Below are positions 13,062 through 23,236 of a stretch of DNA of 64,000 nucleotides, one piece after another. The DNA is from Planctomycetaceae bacterium (GTDB lineage Bacteria; Planctomycetota; Planctomycetia; Planctomycetales; Planctomycetaceae). Below the pieces are notes generated by a model that saw only the letters and a list, made by a program, of their open reading frames with translations, ran no database searches and was not told the DNA's origin. The stretch covers positions 1-64,000 of the forward strand of contig JAGQQG010000003.1 in NCBI GenBank assembly GCA_020426325.1, given 5' to 3'. How positions within the stretch are numbered: the first letter of the stretch is position 1; each line of letters begins with the position of its first letter. The translations under genes and the position numbers were made by a program.

Positions 13062-16000
13062 ATGTTTGCTCGTCAATCTCGTTTCTCGTTATTGCTGATC
13101 TGTCTGGCTCTCGCTTTGCCATGTGTTGCGTTTGCACAGGAAGGGGGATCTGTCTCTGATTTTGACCGACTGCTCGATCCAGCGATTGCCAGTAGTCTGC
13201 AGTTGACTGAAGAACAGAAAGCCCGGCTCTCAGAGATCATCCAACAACGCGATGTTCGCCTCGCTGAAACTGCGGACGATCAGAAGGCCGCAATCAGAGA
13301 AGAAGCGGCAAGCACACTGGCTGATGTGCTCTCAGACGAGCAGCGTTCGCTCTTCGACTCGCTGTACCGCAAAAGGTTGCAGTTTAACTTCCAGTATCAG
13401 AAGTGGTCGGACGTCCTGGAGTGGATCGCGGAGGAGTCCGGGCTGTCACTGGTGCGTGATGCACCGCCCGCCGGTCAGGAAGCCCCACCCCCGGGAACTT
13501 TCAACTACACCGACACAAAAGAATATTCGCCGATCGAGGCCATCGATCTGTTGAACGGGTGGTTGCAGACGAAAGGGTTCGCCCTGTTGCGTCGCGACCG
13601 GCTGCTCATGTTGATCGACCTTTCCAACGGGCTTCCCAAGGGAGTGGTCCCGCGAATCCCGCTGGCGGAGTTACCCTTACGTGGTCGATTCGAGTTGGTC
13701 AGCGTGATGCTCCCGCTTGAAGGACGTGCCCCGGATGCGGTGACGGCCGAGATTGAACCGCTGCTGGGAGCTTACGGCTCTGTCGAATCCTTACCCGCCA
13801 ACAAACAGTTGCTGCTCACCGATACTGCTGGCAACCTGCTGACCGTGCAGCAGGTTGCGATGGGAGTGCCCGTTCCACCCGGTCCACAACCAAAGCCGCC
13901 CGAGCCTCCAAAGCCAGTGATGGAGGTCATCGCATTCGAGCATGCCAATCCGGAAAAACTCGAAGAAGTCCTCAAACAGTTTGTCAGCGGCACTGTGATG
14001 GTCGATGGGGATGCGCGACAAATTACTTTGAACGCGGTTCCCGACCAGATCGCCAATGCCAAGTCCATCCTCGCCCGATTGGAGGAGAATCAGGGGCCCA
14101 ACAAACAACCACGACTCAGTGTCTACCCGGCTCCTCAGCGAAACACGAACGAAGTCCTGAACACGCTTCAACTGGTCGCACCCGGCTCGCGAATTCGCGT
14201 CGATGATCAATCCCAGCAATTGCAGGTCTTCGCGACTCCCGAAGAGCAGGCGGTCATTGTCGCCACGCTCGAAAAACTGGGCAATGACTCAACGTCGGAC
14301 AGAGGTGATCGGCAGTTGCAGATCTACCCCATCACGGGCATGACACCGGAAGCGGCAGCCGAGGCACTCCGGGCCGTGATGCCACGCCTGCAATTGACAG
14401 TCGACTCGCAGGGCAAGCGGTTAATCGTCTTCGGTTCCCTGGCCGAACATCAGGCCGTGGCTTCGCTCGTTGAGGAAGTGGCGCGACAGCCGGAGGGGCC
14501 GAGTGCCCCAATGCTCAAGGCCTATCCCATCGACCGCTCTGTCGACACTGCACTTGTCACTTCGGTGATCACCGCAGCGGTGCCGCAGGCGGTCGTCACC
14601 TCAGATCCGGCACAAAATCGACTGCTCGTGGTTGCCCCTGCCGGAGAACAAGAGAAGATCGCAAAACTGGTCGAACAGACAGGGCAAAGGAACCCGGCAT
14701 CCAGGCAGTCTCTCGTGATTTATCCGGTCGATCGCGATGCGGACACGTCACTGATCAGTTCGTTGCTGTCGTCACTCGTCCCCACTGTGACGGTCAACAT
14801 TGACTCCAATCTCCATCGTTTGCTCATCATGGCCTCTGCGGCCGATCATGAGCGCGTGGTGGAGATCATTCAGGAAATCGGGCAAGGCACGCCGTCTTCG
14901 GTTCGCAAACTGATCGCATATCCCATCGACCGAGCACTCAGCCTCGACACCGTCTCCTCGCTGTTGGCGAACGTCGTGCCTCAGGCACAGGTCACGCAGG
15001 ATGCGACGAACCAGCGGCTGATTGTGATTGCAACGGAAGCGGACCACGCTCAGGTCACAAGCACGATTGAACAATTGTCGCGAGATGCGGGGGTCTCTTT
15101 GCCAGAGTTGAAGTTCTACACACTCAACAATGTCGATGGGACCAAGGCGACGTCGATTCTAATGTCACTGATTCCAGCCGCTTCACTGTCGTTTGATCCA
15201 ACGTCCAAGCGTCTGACCGTGACCGCCTCACCACGAGATCATGAGGTGATTACCGAGACGCTCGCCAAGTTGGAAGAAGTCTCGACCGATCGAGAGGAGC
15301 CAGCGCTGAAAGTGTATGACGTGACACCGACTCAGAAGTCACGGTTTACGTCTCTGTCAGCCAGTCTCGCTCCGCAACTGCCGCACATGCAGAACATCAG
15401 CGGAAACGAGCCGGGAGAACTGGCCGTGTGGGCGACACCCTCCGAGCATGCGGTCATCGAGCAGATTCTTGTCCAACTCAAACGTGAAATCCCCGCTGAC
15501 CTCAAATCCAAACTGGTCGTCTATCCACTGTTGAAGGTCGATGCGGCGAGCACAGCTGCTGTGCTGCAGCCACTGTTCCCGGACGCGACGATCACCGTCG
15601 ACCCGAAGGTCAATCGGCTGCAGATCTTCGCCAAACCGGCTCAGCACGAGACGCTCAAGCAAGCGATCGAACAACTCGATACCGACGTGCCAACCGCAAC
15701 AGAGATCAAGCTTCTGTCGTATCCGGTCAAGGGGATCAATCCTGCAATTGCAACTCAGTTGATCAGTCAGCAGTTTCCCAATGTCACCGTCCTCTCGGAC
15801 ACGACGGCCGAGGCATTGATCGTGCGGGCGTTGCCGCGCGAGCATGAACAGGTCTCGACACTGCTTGATGACCTGCGAGCCTCATCAAGTGCCGTCGCGG
15901 AGCATCGGGTTGTGATCTATCCCGCCGTCTCCGGAGACTCCGGGTCAATTTACAACTTCTTCGCCTCAGCCTTCCCCACGGCTCGCGTGCTGGTCGATCC

Positions 16001-19000
16001 CGCGACAAATCGGATGACTGTCTGGGCCTCAACAGAGGAGCATGAGCAGTTTCGTCGTGCTGTCGATGAGATGGTCAACAATGATACGAACAACGTGTCC
16101 CTGAAGTCGTACGACCTCAAGGGTGTTGCTTACAGCACGATGTCGACGCTGATGAGTCAGATGCTGAAGAGCCCCCGGTTTGCGATCAGCCCGGACGGTA
16201 AGCGGATGGTTGTCTGGGCCAGCGACTCCGAGCAGGAACTGGTCGGTAAGCTCGTCAGCGACCTCAACAGTGATGATGCTCGCCCTGAAGTCACACTCAA
16301 AACTTACGACATCGAAGGCGTCCCGCAGTCCACGATCTCGTCCATCATCGGACAGGTCCTGACAACCCCGAAGTACGCCTTCAGCCCGGACGGCAAACGC
16401 CTCGTGCTCTGGGCCGAGGACGAGGAACATCAACTGGTTGACAGCATCGTCAGGAATTTGACCGATGACGATTTTCGGGCTGCAAACGGTCAGGTCGCTG
16501 TGTTCAAGGTACAACCGCTCAGCACATCAGCCGCCCGCGCACTCCTCGCACCGATTGTCCCCACCGTGTCGTTCACCGACACGCCTGACGGCACGGCACT
16601 GCTCGCCTGGGTCGACGAGGCAGACCGCACACGCATTCGCGAGACCCTCGATCAGGTCCTCGCAGATAAGGAACTGGCCGGTCAAAGGCAGATGCGGATC
16701 TACGACATTTCCGAAGTCGGAGGTGCAAAAGCACAGCAGGTTCTGGCGACCGTCGTCCCCGGTGCACCGATGACATTGCCCGACGGGGGGAGAACGCTCA
16801 TTGTCATGGCTCGCGAGGATGAGCACCAGCAAATCACTTCAGCACTCGAGCAACTCACTCAAGAAGGACCGTTTCGCGAGGACCGGAAGATGGAACTCTA
16901 TTCCATCCGCGACCTCGGCCCCAATGTCAACAGCGTCATCAGCACCCTTGTGCCTCACGCCAGCATCAATGCAGGGCCGGTGGGCGACCAACTTGCCGTC
17001 ATCGCCACCGCTGAAGAGCACGCGAAGGTCCGAGAACTGGTCGACCGTCTGACACAAGCGAAACGCTTTCGCCCGCTAACAGTAGCCACTTACGAACTTG
17101 GCCGGGCTAACCCGGACGCCATTCGTCAGGCGTTAGCCCCCTTCATGAACAATGACGTACAAATCAGTGTCGATCCCAATACCCGCCGGGTCTTCGTTCG
17201 CACGTTCGCAGACAAGCAGCAGGATCTGGCGAACGTCATTAAGCAAATGGTCCAACCTCCCGCCGAGGATAAGGCACTCGTCACCAGAACTTACCGCACG
17301 AAAGTCGGCGATGCAGACGAAGCTGTCGAGGTTTTGACGGCTCTGATGCCCGATGCCAAATTTGTACGCGACGGTGACAACATGATGGTCGCGGCCACAG
17401 CGACTGTCGAACAGCAGGAGACGATCGCTGCTGTCCTCGAGGACATCCGGAAAACAGCACAGGAAGATGACGGGACGATTCCTCAGACCTATCCACTCAA
17501 AACGGCTGATCCAGATGCAGCCTATCAGGCGCTCGCTCAACTTTTTGCAAGGACTCCGAATGTCTCCTTCTCACTCGACCGGCCTGCGCGGACGCTTGTT
17601 GTGATCGCACGTCAGGAACAGCATGAAAAAATCCGTGCTCTCGTGGCTCAGCTCGACTCTCCGTCTGGAGAGGCTCCCGGCCGTATGGTCACCAGAACCT
17701 ACCGCATGAATGCGGGTGAGGCTGATGAGGCACAGCAGGTGCTTCAGGCACTGCTGCGATCGGCCACGATCATCACTGACGACAACCGCCGGGTGCTCGC
17801 AGCGACTGCGACCGAAGCTGAGCACGAGATCATCGCCTCAGTGATCGAAGAGATGCGAACCGAGACTGGAGGCGAAGGCGGACTGCAACCAGTGACCTAC
17901 CGTCTGAAAGTCGCCGATCCGCGCGACGTGCAGCGGGCTTTGGAGGAGCTTTTTTCGAAATCCCGGAATGTTTCTCTGTCTGTCGATCGAGGAACACGGA
18001 CGCTCGTTGCGATCGCCCTGCCGGAAGAACAGGAGACGATCAGAACTCTTATCGAACAGATCGACTCGACCAGTGACGATGGCCGCGGCCGTACGACACA
18101 AGTCTACAAGCTCAGACAGACCGACAACCGCACTGCTGTTCAAATGGTGCAGGACATGCTTGCGTTGATCGATCCTGACGCGAGTGTGACGTTCAATGAT
18201 CAATCTCGGCAACTGGTCGTTACCACAAGCCAGGAAGGGCATGCACAGGTCAGCGAACTCTCGACGCAACTTGGACAGCGCGATGAGCGAACAATTGAAG
18301 TTTTTCAACTGGAATATCTTGAACCGTTCGATGCAATGATCGCGATCGATACGGTCTTCTCCGACGACGGGACTGATCCCGAGGACCAGCCGTCGACGCA
18401 GACGAATGATGATGCTCAGCAACTGATCGTGCGCGGAACGCCCGAACAAATCACGCAGATCCGCACACTCCTGACGAAGATGGGCGAAACGTCGCTCGCA
18501 TCGGAAGGGGGGCCGTCACGTCGCCGCAATCTGCGAGTCATCCCACTCGATGGAAACATCGATCAGGCGGTGCAGCGCATCGAAAAACTTTGGCCACAGA
18601 TCCGTCGGAATCCGATCCGCATTCTCAAGCCCGGCTCCGTACAGCCGGCTCCGCAGCGCGACGTTCCCTCACAGCCGATGCCCCAGCCAGACAACGAACT
18701 CCCTCCTGGAGATGATAGCGCCCAAAGTCACCCAGGACGCAATAACCACGCCTCTCCGGTCTCACTCAATTCAACTCCCATCGACACATTCCCATCGGAG
18801 TTCATCGACGGCACGCTGCCTGTTGCCTTCTACCAGGATGAAGAAGAATCACAGCCTGTAGGGGAACCCGAAGCTCCGCCGGTTGTCATTATCCCGGGTC
18901 AGGATCGCATCACGATCGCATCGGAAGACACGGAAGCCCTCAACCAGCTGGAGGACCTGCTGAGAAGTGTGCTGTCCCCCGGTCGTCAACTACGGGGCAG

Positions 19001-19613
19001 AGATTTCACGGTTTACGCGCTGGAGAACGCTGGAGCAGCCGATGTCGCAGAGTCGCTGATGCAGTTCTTCTCCGGTCGTAGTCGCATTGCGACCGGGACG
19101 GTCCAGATCGTGCCCGATGAACGACTGAACGCATTGATCGTTTACGCTGGCCGGAGTGAACGACAGCACATCGAGTCACTGCTGGAAGTTCTCGACTCGC
19201 CCAACGTGCCGCAGACTCTCAATTCTTATGAGACACGCGTGGTCCGCCTTGAGTACGCCGATGCGGTCCGTGTCCGCAACACGCTCCAGGAGATCTATCG
19301 AGTTCAACTGCGAAACGGAGGTCGTCCGCCGACGATTCCGATTCCCGAGGGTGTCTCTCTGGAGGTCGTGACCGCCTTGAATCTGATCAATGCGGCAGCA
19401 GCAGCACCTCTGCTGACGATCGAGGATGATCCGACGACGAACTCGCTCGTCATGCTGGGACCGACCACCTTGCTCGACGAAGTGGAATCACTGATCCATG
19501 AACTTGATCAGTCGGTCGCCGAGAACCCTGCGCGCGGTGTCTCGATCATCCCGCTGAAGAGCACTCGCGCAACAAAAGTCATGCAGATCCTGCAACAACT
19601 CCGTTCGCGTTAG
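13062..19613 (+). CDS. Giant periplasmic protein of ~25 secretin-N (NolW-like) modules
   Basis: 2183 residues. A signal peptide (1-25, ending PCVAFA) sends it across the inner membrane. Residues ~45-100 are helical with LTEEQKARL and LSDEQRSLF (Spy/LTxxQ-like). Residues ~105-185 resemble a secretin N0/STN domain. From ~200 to the end there are about 25 modules of roughly 66 residues, each with the pattern [VIL]YP[IV]x...LxxLxPxAxVxxDxxxxRLxVxAxxxEHxxIxxxLxQL, as in the N1-N3 domains of secretins. A Pro-rich linker lies near 1853-1940. No pore-forming secretin domain follows and the last module is cut short (ends ILQQLRSR). It precedes gspE in the same direction. A periplasmic scaffold or ring partner of the GspD at 30942 is the natural inference. 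GGAAGG precedes the start. Confidence 0.85.
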   Translation: MFARQSRFSLLLICLALALPCVAFAQEGGSVSDFDRLLDPAIASSLQLTEEQKARLSEIIQQRDVRLAETADDQKAAIREEAASTLADVLSDEQRSLFDSLYRKRLQFNFQYQKWSDVLEWIAEESGLSLVRDAPPAGQEAPPPGTFNYTDTKEYSPIEAIDLLNGWLQTKGFALLRRDRLLMLIDLSNGLPKGVVPRIPLAELPLRGRFELVSVMLPLEGRAPDAVTAEIEPLLGAYGSVESLPANKQLLLTDTAGNLLTVQQVAMGVPVPPGPQPKPPEPPKPVMEVIAFEHANPEKLEEVLKQFVSGTVMVDGDARQITLNAVPDQIANAKSILARLEENQGPNKQPRLSVYPAPQRNTNEVLNTLQLVAPGSRIRVDDQSQQLQVFATPEEQAVIVATLEKLGNDSTSDRGDRQLQIYPITGMTPEAAAEALRAVMPRLQLTVDSQGKRLIVFGSLAEHQAVASLVEEVARQPEGPSAPMLKAYPIDRSVDTALVTSVITAAVPQAVVTSDPAQNRLLVVAPAGEQEKIAKLVEQTGQRNPASRQSLVIYPVDRDADTSLISSLLSSLVPTVTVNIDSNLHRLLIMASAADHERVVEIIQEIGQGTPSSVRKLIAYPIDRALSLDTVSSLLANVVPQAQVTQDATNQRLIVIATEADHAQVTSTIEQLSRDAGVSLPELKFYTLNNVDGTKATSILMSLIPAASLSFDPTSKRLTVTASPRDHEVITETLAKLEEVSTDREEPALKVYDVTPTQKSRFTSLSASLAPQLPHMQNISGNEPGELAVWATPSEHAVIEQILVQLKREIPADLKSKLVVYPLLKVDAASTAAVLQPLFPDATITVDPKVNRLQIFAKPAQHETLKQAIEQLDTDVPTATEIKLLSYPVKGINPAIATQLISQQFPNVTVLSDTTAEALIVRALPREHEQVSTLLDDLRASSSAVAEHRVVIYPAVSGDSGSIYNFFASAFPTARVLVDPATNRMTVWASTEEHEQFRRAVDEMVNNDTNNVSLKSYDLKGVAYSTMSTLMSQMLKSPRFAISPDGKRMVVWASDSEQELVGKLVSDLNSDDARPEVTLKTYDIEGVPQSTISSIIGQVLTTPKYAFSPDGKRLVLWAEDEEHQLVDSIVRNLTDDDFRAANGQVAVFKVQPLSTSAARALLAPIVPTVSFTDTPDGTALLAWVDEADRTRIRETLDQVLADKELAGQRQMRIYDISEVGGAKAQQVLATVVPGAPMTLPDGGRTLIVMAREDEHQQITSALEQLTQEGPFREDRKMELYSIRDLGPNVNSVISTLVPHASINAGPVGDQLAVIATAEEHAKVRELVDRLTQAKRFRPLTVATYELGRANPDAIRQALAPFMNNDVQISVDPNTRRVFVRTFADKQQDLANVIKQMVQPPAEDKALVTRTYRTKVGDADEAVEVLTALMPDAKFVRDGDNMMVAATATVEQQETIAAVLEDIRKTAQEDDGTIPQTYPLKTADPDAAYQALAQLFARTPNVSFSLDRPARTLVVIARQEQHEKIRALVAQLDSPSGEAPGRMVTRTYRMNAGEADEAQQVLQALLRSATIITDDNRRVLAATATEAEHEIIASVIEEMRTETGGEGGLQPVTYRLKVADPRDVQRALEELFSKSRNVSLSVDRGTRTLVAIALPEEQETIRTLIEQIDSTSDDGRGRTTQVYKLRQTDNRTAVQMVQDMLALIDPDASVTFNDQSRQLVVTTSQEGHAQVSELSTQLGQRDERTIEVFQLEYLEPFDAMIAIDTVFSDDGTDPEDQPSTQTNDDAQQLIVRGTPEQITQIRTLLTKMGETSLASEGGPSRRRNLRVIPLDGNIDQAVQRIEKLWPQIRRNPIRILKPGSVQPAPQRDVPSQPMPQPDNELPPGDDSAQSHPGRNNHASPVSLNSTPIDTFPSEFIDGTLPVAFYQDEEESQPVGEPEAPPVVIIPGQDRITIASEDTEALNQLEDLLRSVLSPGRQLRGRDFTVYALENAGAADVAESLMQFFSGRSRIATGTVQIVPDERLNALIVYAGRSERQHIESLLEVLDSPNVPQTLNSYETRVVRLEYADAVRVRNTLQEIYRVQLRNGGRPPTIPIPEGVSLEVVTALNLINAAAAAPLLTIEDDPTTNSLVMLGPTTLLDEVESLIHELDQSVAENPARGVSIIPLKSTRATKVMQILQQLRSR

Positions 19614-20132
19614 CGATCTCTTGTGCAGTCGCTTCACAGAAGACACATCATCAAGAGGATCCGTTCGTGGGAATTCCGTGTGGTGTGATATGCATCCGCC
19701 CCCATCATGCACACGATTCGAGAAACTCGCTCATCCTTCATCAATTTTGCGCAGGAGGGTTTTTACCATCAGGAACGAGTTCGGTTCGAGACTTTCGATG
19801 CCGATACCGAACGTGTAACGGTATAGATGGATTGACAGAGTCGAATTGGAATCGATATCTATCCCTAAGCGGATTCGCGACTTGCGTTCATTTCAGAGCG
19901 ACGGAATTTCGAAACTGCTCTCGACAGCCAACGTCCCATGAACCAAAATCTTGACATCTCCTCTACCTTGCCCTAACAATAGTGCCTGACAAACCGGCTG
20001 AGTAATCAGACGACTTGATGCGATCCCGGAGTTCAACACAACTCCGGTCCTACCTTTGGAACTCCCCACCTTTTAGTTCCTGCCTCGCACCTTGGGTCGT
20101 CCCCATGAATCCTACCAGAAACACTCACCGCC
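19614..20132. other. Intergenic region between the giant gene and gspE
   Basis: 519 bases, AT-richer than its neighbours, with no convincing gene. It includes one strong hairpin (20026-20047, listed separately). It may hold the gspE operon promoter or a decayed remnant of more array modules, but I see no module pattern in any frame. Confidence 0.45.
20026..20047. terminator. Perfect hairpin upstream of gspE
   Basis: CCGGAGTT, six-base loop, AACTCCGG: an 8-bp perfect stem 85 bases before the gspE start. No T-run follows on the + strand, so it could be a terminator for the giant gene, a regulatory stem in the gspE leader, or a small dispersed repeat. Confidence 0.4.
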
Positions 20133-21845
20133 ATGACGACAACCCAAACAGCGATACTGACGTTGCAGAGTGACACTGCGCAACATCTCTCCTCAGCTGA
20201 CCTGCGACGTGCCCGCGACCTTTTTCGTGCAGACGGTCATTTCGAGCAATTTGCCTTTGAGCTGGGTCTCGATGACGAGCAACAGGCAATCGAACGGCTT
20301 GCCGACGCACTTGCCATTCCTTGGATCGACTTAACGGCATTCCCTGTCGATACGGAACTGGTCTCCCGCTTTCCGGTCCGCCTGATTCACCGTCATGGTG
20401 TATTTCCGTTGCGTGAGGTCAACAGCGTCCTTGAGTTGGCCATCGCCAATCCGTTCGACACCGATGCGATCGACGCAGCCGGTGCGGCCATGGAAATGAG
20501 TATTGTCCCGGTCATCGTCTCATCCAGCGAATTGGCAACCGTCATCAAATCGCAGTTCGGTGTGGGTGCGGAGACGCTGGACGGACTAATCGCACAGAAG
20601 GACGAAGAGACTGAAGGCGTCGAGATCGTCGGCGACATGGAGTGGGATGAGTCGGAAGCCGCTGAGATGGCTCAGCAGGCATCGGTCGTCAAGCTCGTCA
20701 ACGATATCCTCACCGAAGCCATCGAATCGCGGACCAGCGACATCCATCTGGAAGCTCAGCCGCACGGCATGAAGATTCGTTACCGCATCGACGGTGTCCT
20801 GCAGACACAGCCGGTGCCCCGGGAGTTGAATCGGTTTCAGGCAGCCATCATCAGCCGCCTGAAAATCATGTCGAAGATGAACATCGCCGAGAAACGCGTG
20901 CCGCAGGACGGTCGCATCAAGCTGCGGGTTTCCGGGCGTGAGGTCGATATTCGCGTGTCGATGATTCCCATGCATCACGGCGAAGGTGTCGTCATGCGTG
21001 TGCTCGATAAGGATGCCATGTCGTTCTCGCTCAAAGGCGTCGGCATGGAGCAGGAGACGTACGACACGTTCCGTGAACTCATTCGTATGCCGCACGGCAT
21101 CGTGCTCGTCACGGGTCCCACCGGCTCCGGAAAAACGACGACCCTTTACAGCTCACTCGCTGAGATTAAGAGCGAGCGCAACAAGATCATCACGACCGAA
21201 GATCCCATCGAGTATCAACTGGAAGGCATCAACCAGATTCAGGTGAATCCCAAGGTCGGACTCACCTTCGCTGCCGGACTGAGAAGCATTCTGCGTCACG
21301 ACCCGGATGTGGTGCTCGTCGGAGAAATCCGCGATCTCGAAACAGCAGAGAACGCGGTGCAGGCATCGCTCACCGGTCACATGGTGTTCAGCACGCTACA
21401 CACCAACGACGCGGCGGGTTCATTCATGCGTCTTACTGACATGGGTGTCGAGCCGTTCCTCGTCAGCAGCACGCTCGAAGGCGTGCTGGCTCAGCGGCTC
21501 GTCAGAACGCTCTGTGAAGAATGTCGTCAACCCTGGATGCCCCACCATGACGACGTCCCAGCGGACTTTCCTCTGGACGAAATCACTCACAGCCGACCCA
21601 TCTACGGGGCACGCGGTTGTCGCTCTTGCCGGGGAACAGGATATCGAGGACGATTGGGCATCTACGAGCTGCTTGTTGCCAACGAGAAGATTCGACAGTT
21701 GGCCAGTGAAAGAAGTTCGACGATCGAAATCAAAAAAGCCGCAGTCGCCAGTGGCATGAAGACGCTGAGAATGGATGGTTGGCGTAAGGTTGCCGCAGGT
21801 CTCACAACGATTGATGAAGTCTTGCGAGTAACGAAGTCCGACTGA
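20133..21845 (+). CDS. gspE: Type II secretion / type IV pilus assembly ATPase
   Basis: 570 residues. Cytoplasmic hexameric ATPase that powers pseudopilus assembly. An N-terminal GspE-N domain (~20-150) is followed by the RecA-like core: Walker A GPTGSGKTTTLY (~328), Asp box region ITTEDPIEYQLEGINQIQVN, Walker B-type LRHDPDVVLVGEIRDLETAE, and the His box TGHMVFSTLHTNDAAGS. A zinc-binding tetracysteine is made by CEEC (~463) and CRSC (~495). First gene of a nearly continuous gspEFGHIJK-L-M-D series. Confidence 0.95.
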   Translation: MTTTQTAILTLQSDTAQHLSSADLRRARDLFRADGHFEQFAFELGLDDEQQAIERLADALAIPWIDLTAFPVDTELVSRFPVRLIHRHGVFPLREVNSVLELAIANPFDTDAIDAAGAAMEMSIVPVIVSSSELATVIKSQFGVGAETLDGLIAQKDEETEGVEIVGDMEWDESEAAEMAQQASVVKLVNDILTEAIESRTSDIHLEAQPHGMKIRYRIDGVLQTQPVPRELNRFQAAIISRLKIMSKMNIAEKRVPQDGRIKLRVSGREVDIRVSMIPMHHGEGVVMRVLDKDAMSFSLKGVGMEQETYDTFRELIRMPHGIVLVTGPTGSGKTTTLYSSLAEIKSERNKIITTEDPIEYQLEGINQIQVNPKVGLTFAAGLRSILRHDPDVVLVGEIRDLETAENAVQASLTGHMVFSTLHTNDAAGSFMRLTDMGVEPFLVSSTLEGVLAQRLVRTLCEECRQPWMPHHDDVPADFPLDEITHSRPIYGARGCRSCRGTGYRGRLGIYELLVANEKIRQLASERSSTIEIKKAAVASGMKTLRMDGWRKVAAGLTTIDEVLRVTKSD

Positions 21846-21905
21846 ATCGGCAGCGATTGAAGAGGGGGAGACGTACGGGGACATCCCGTTGCGTCACAGG
21901 GGGAA

Positions 21906-23114
21906 ATGCCCGAGTTCGCCTACACAGCCCGCAACGCGAGCGGGCGAGACATTACCGGCCTCGTCTCTGCGGAGACGAAGCGGGATGTCCTCGCCATGCT
22001 GACTGAACGCGCCCTGTTCCCCATCAAAGTCGAGGAATCGAAGGCCAAAGGTGCGGGATGGGCTTTCAAAAGGCCAATCAAGGCTGAGGTCCTCGCTGCG
22101 ACCCTCACACAGCTTTCAGATCTGTTGCAAAACGGCGTTCCGCTGATGCGGTCGCTGGAAGTTCTCGCGGAACAGGCAACACATCCGCGACTCGGAGAGG
22201 TCCTGGACAAGATCCGTGGACGCATCGCAGAGGGCGAACCACTCAACGAAGCAATGGCCGCTCACCCCGACGTGTTCAACGAACTGACAGTGAACATCGT
22301 TCGCGCGGGAACAGAGGGTGCATTCCTCGAAGAGTCCCTCCGACAAACGGCAGAGTTCCTGGAACGTCAGGAGGAACTTCGCAGTCGAGTGCGGGGTGCG
22401 ATGGCGTATCCGGCGTTCCTTGCCACGGCTGGCTCGATCGTGACCATTGTTCTGATCGTCTTTTTTGTCCCCAAGTTCGCAGAGATCTTCGCTCAGCAGG
22501 AGGAACAGGGGACGCTTCCAGGACCAACAGTCGCCCTCTTGTTTCTCAGTAACCTTCTGGGCACATACGGGATCGTCATTCTTGCGGCATTCATCGGAAT
22601 TGTCATCCTGATTCGGAAATGGGCGGTGACTCCTCAGGGCCGGCAATCCATCGATCAGTGGAAGATCAAATTGCCACTCTTCGGGCCGATCTTTCTGAAC
22701 AGTGCTGTTTCCCGCTTCTGTCGCATACTCGGGACTCTTCTCCGCAATGGTGTCCCGCTCATCAAGGCTCTCGATATCAGCAGTGAATCGTCGGGCAACG
22801 TGGTCCTCGGACAGGCGATCCGAAACTCAGCAGAGAATGTTTCCTCTGGTGAGTCACTCTCCGGACCACTCGCCAGTTGCGGATTGCTTCCCTCGAATGT
22901 GATGGCCATGATCGCTGTCGCGGAAGAATCCAATAATCTCGAAAACGTCTTGAACAACGTCGCAGAAACCATTGATCGCAAGATCAGCCGGCAATTGGAC
23001 ACTATGGTCCGCCTGATCGAACCGGCTCTCCTGATGGTCATGGGAAGTGCGGTGCTGTTCGTGATCTCTGCCCTGCTGCTCCCTGTGTTCGAAATGAGCA
23101 CGAACATGGGATAA
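21906..23114 (+). CDS. gspF: Type II secretion inner-membrane platform protein
   Basis: 402 residues. Polytopic platform protein that contacts GspE. It has the duplicated GspF/PilC domain: first copy around LTQLSDLLQNGVPLMRSLEVLAEQ, second around FCRILGTLLRNGVPLIKALDISSES, with transmembrane segments near 170-195, 220-240 and 375-395. GGGGG sits just before the ATG, 60 bases after gspE. Confidence 0.95.
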   Translation: MPEFAYTARNASGRDITGLVSAETKRDVLAMLTERALFPIKVEESKAKGAGWAFKRPIKAEVLAATLTQLSDLLQNGVPLMRSLEVLAEQATHPRLGEVLDKIRGRIAEGEPLNEAMAAHPDVFNELTVNIVRAGTEGAFLEESLRQTAEFLERQEELRSRVRGAMAYPAFLATAGSIVTIVLIVFFVPKFAEIFAQQEEQGTLPGPTVALLFLSNLLGTYGIVILAAFIGIVILIRKWAVTPQGRQSIDQWKIKLPLFGPIFLNSAVSRFCRILGTLLRNGVPLIKALDISSESSGNVVLGQAIRNSAENVSSGESLSGPLASCGLLPSNVMAMIAVAEESNNLENVLNNVAETIDRKISRQLDTMVRLIEPALLMVMGSAVLFVISALLLPVFEMSTNMG

Positions 23115-23127
23115 CGAACACAAACTC

Positions 23128-23148
23128 CTCAGCGAAAGGTTCGCTGAG
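23128..23148 (+). promoter_or_regulatory. Perfect stem-loop between gspF and gspG
   Basis: CTCAGCGAA, loop AGG, TTCGCTGAG: a 9-bp perfect stem 89 bases before the gspG start. It could block 3' decay or separate expression of the major pseudopilin from gspEF. No U-tract follows. Confidence 0.5.
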
Positions 23149-23236
23149 ACGTGAACGAATCACATCAAAAAGCATCGAACGAACTCTCAACCACGGATCG
23201 AGCGTTCTTTTGAAAACAGACCTGAAAGGAAAAAAC

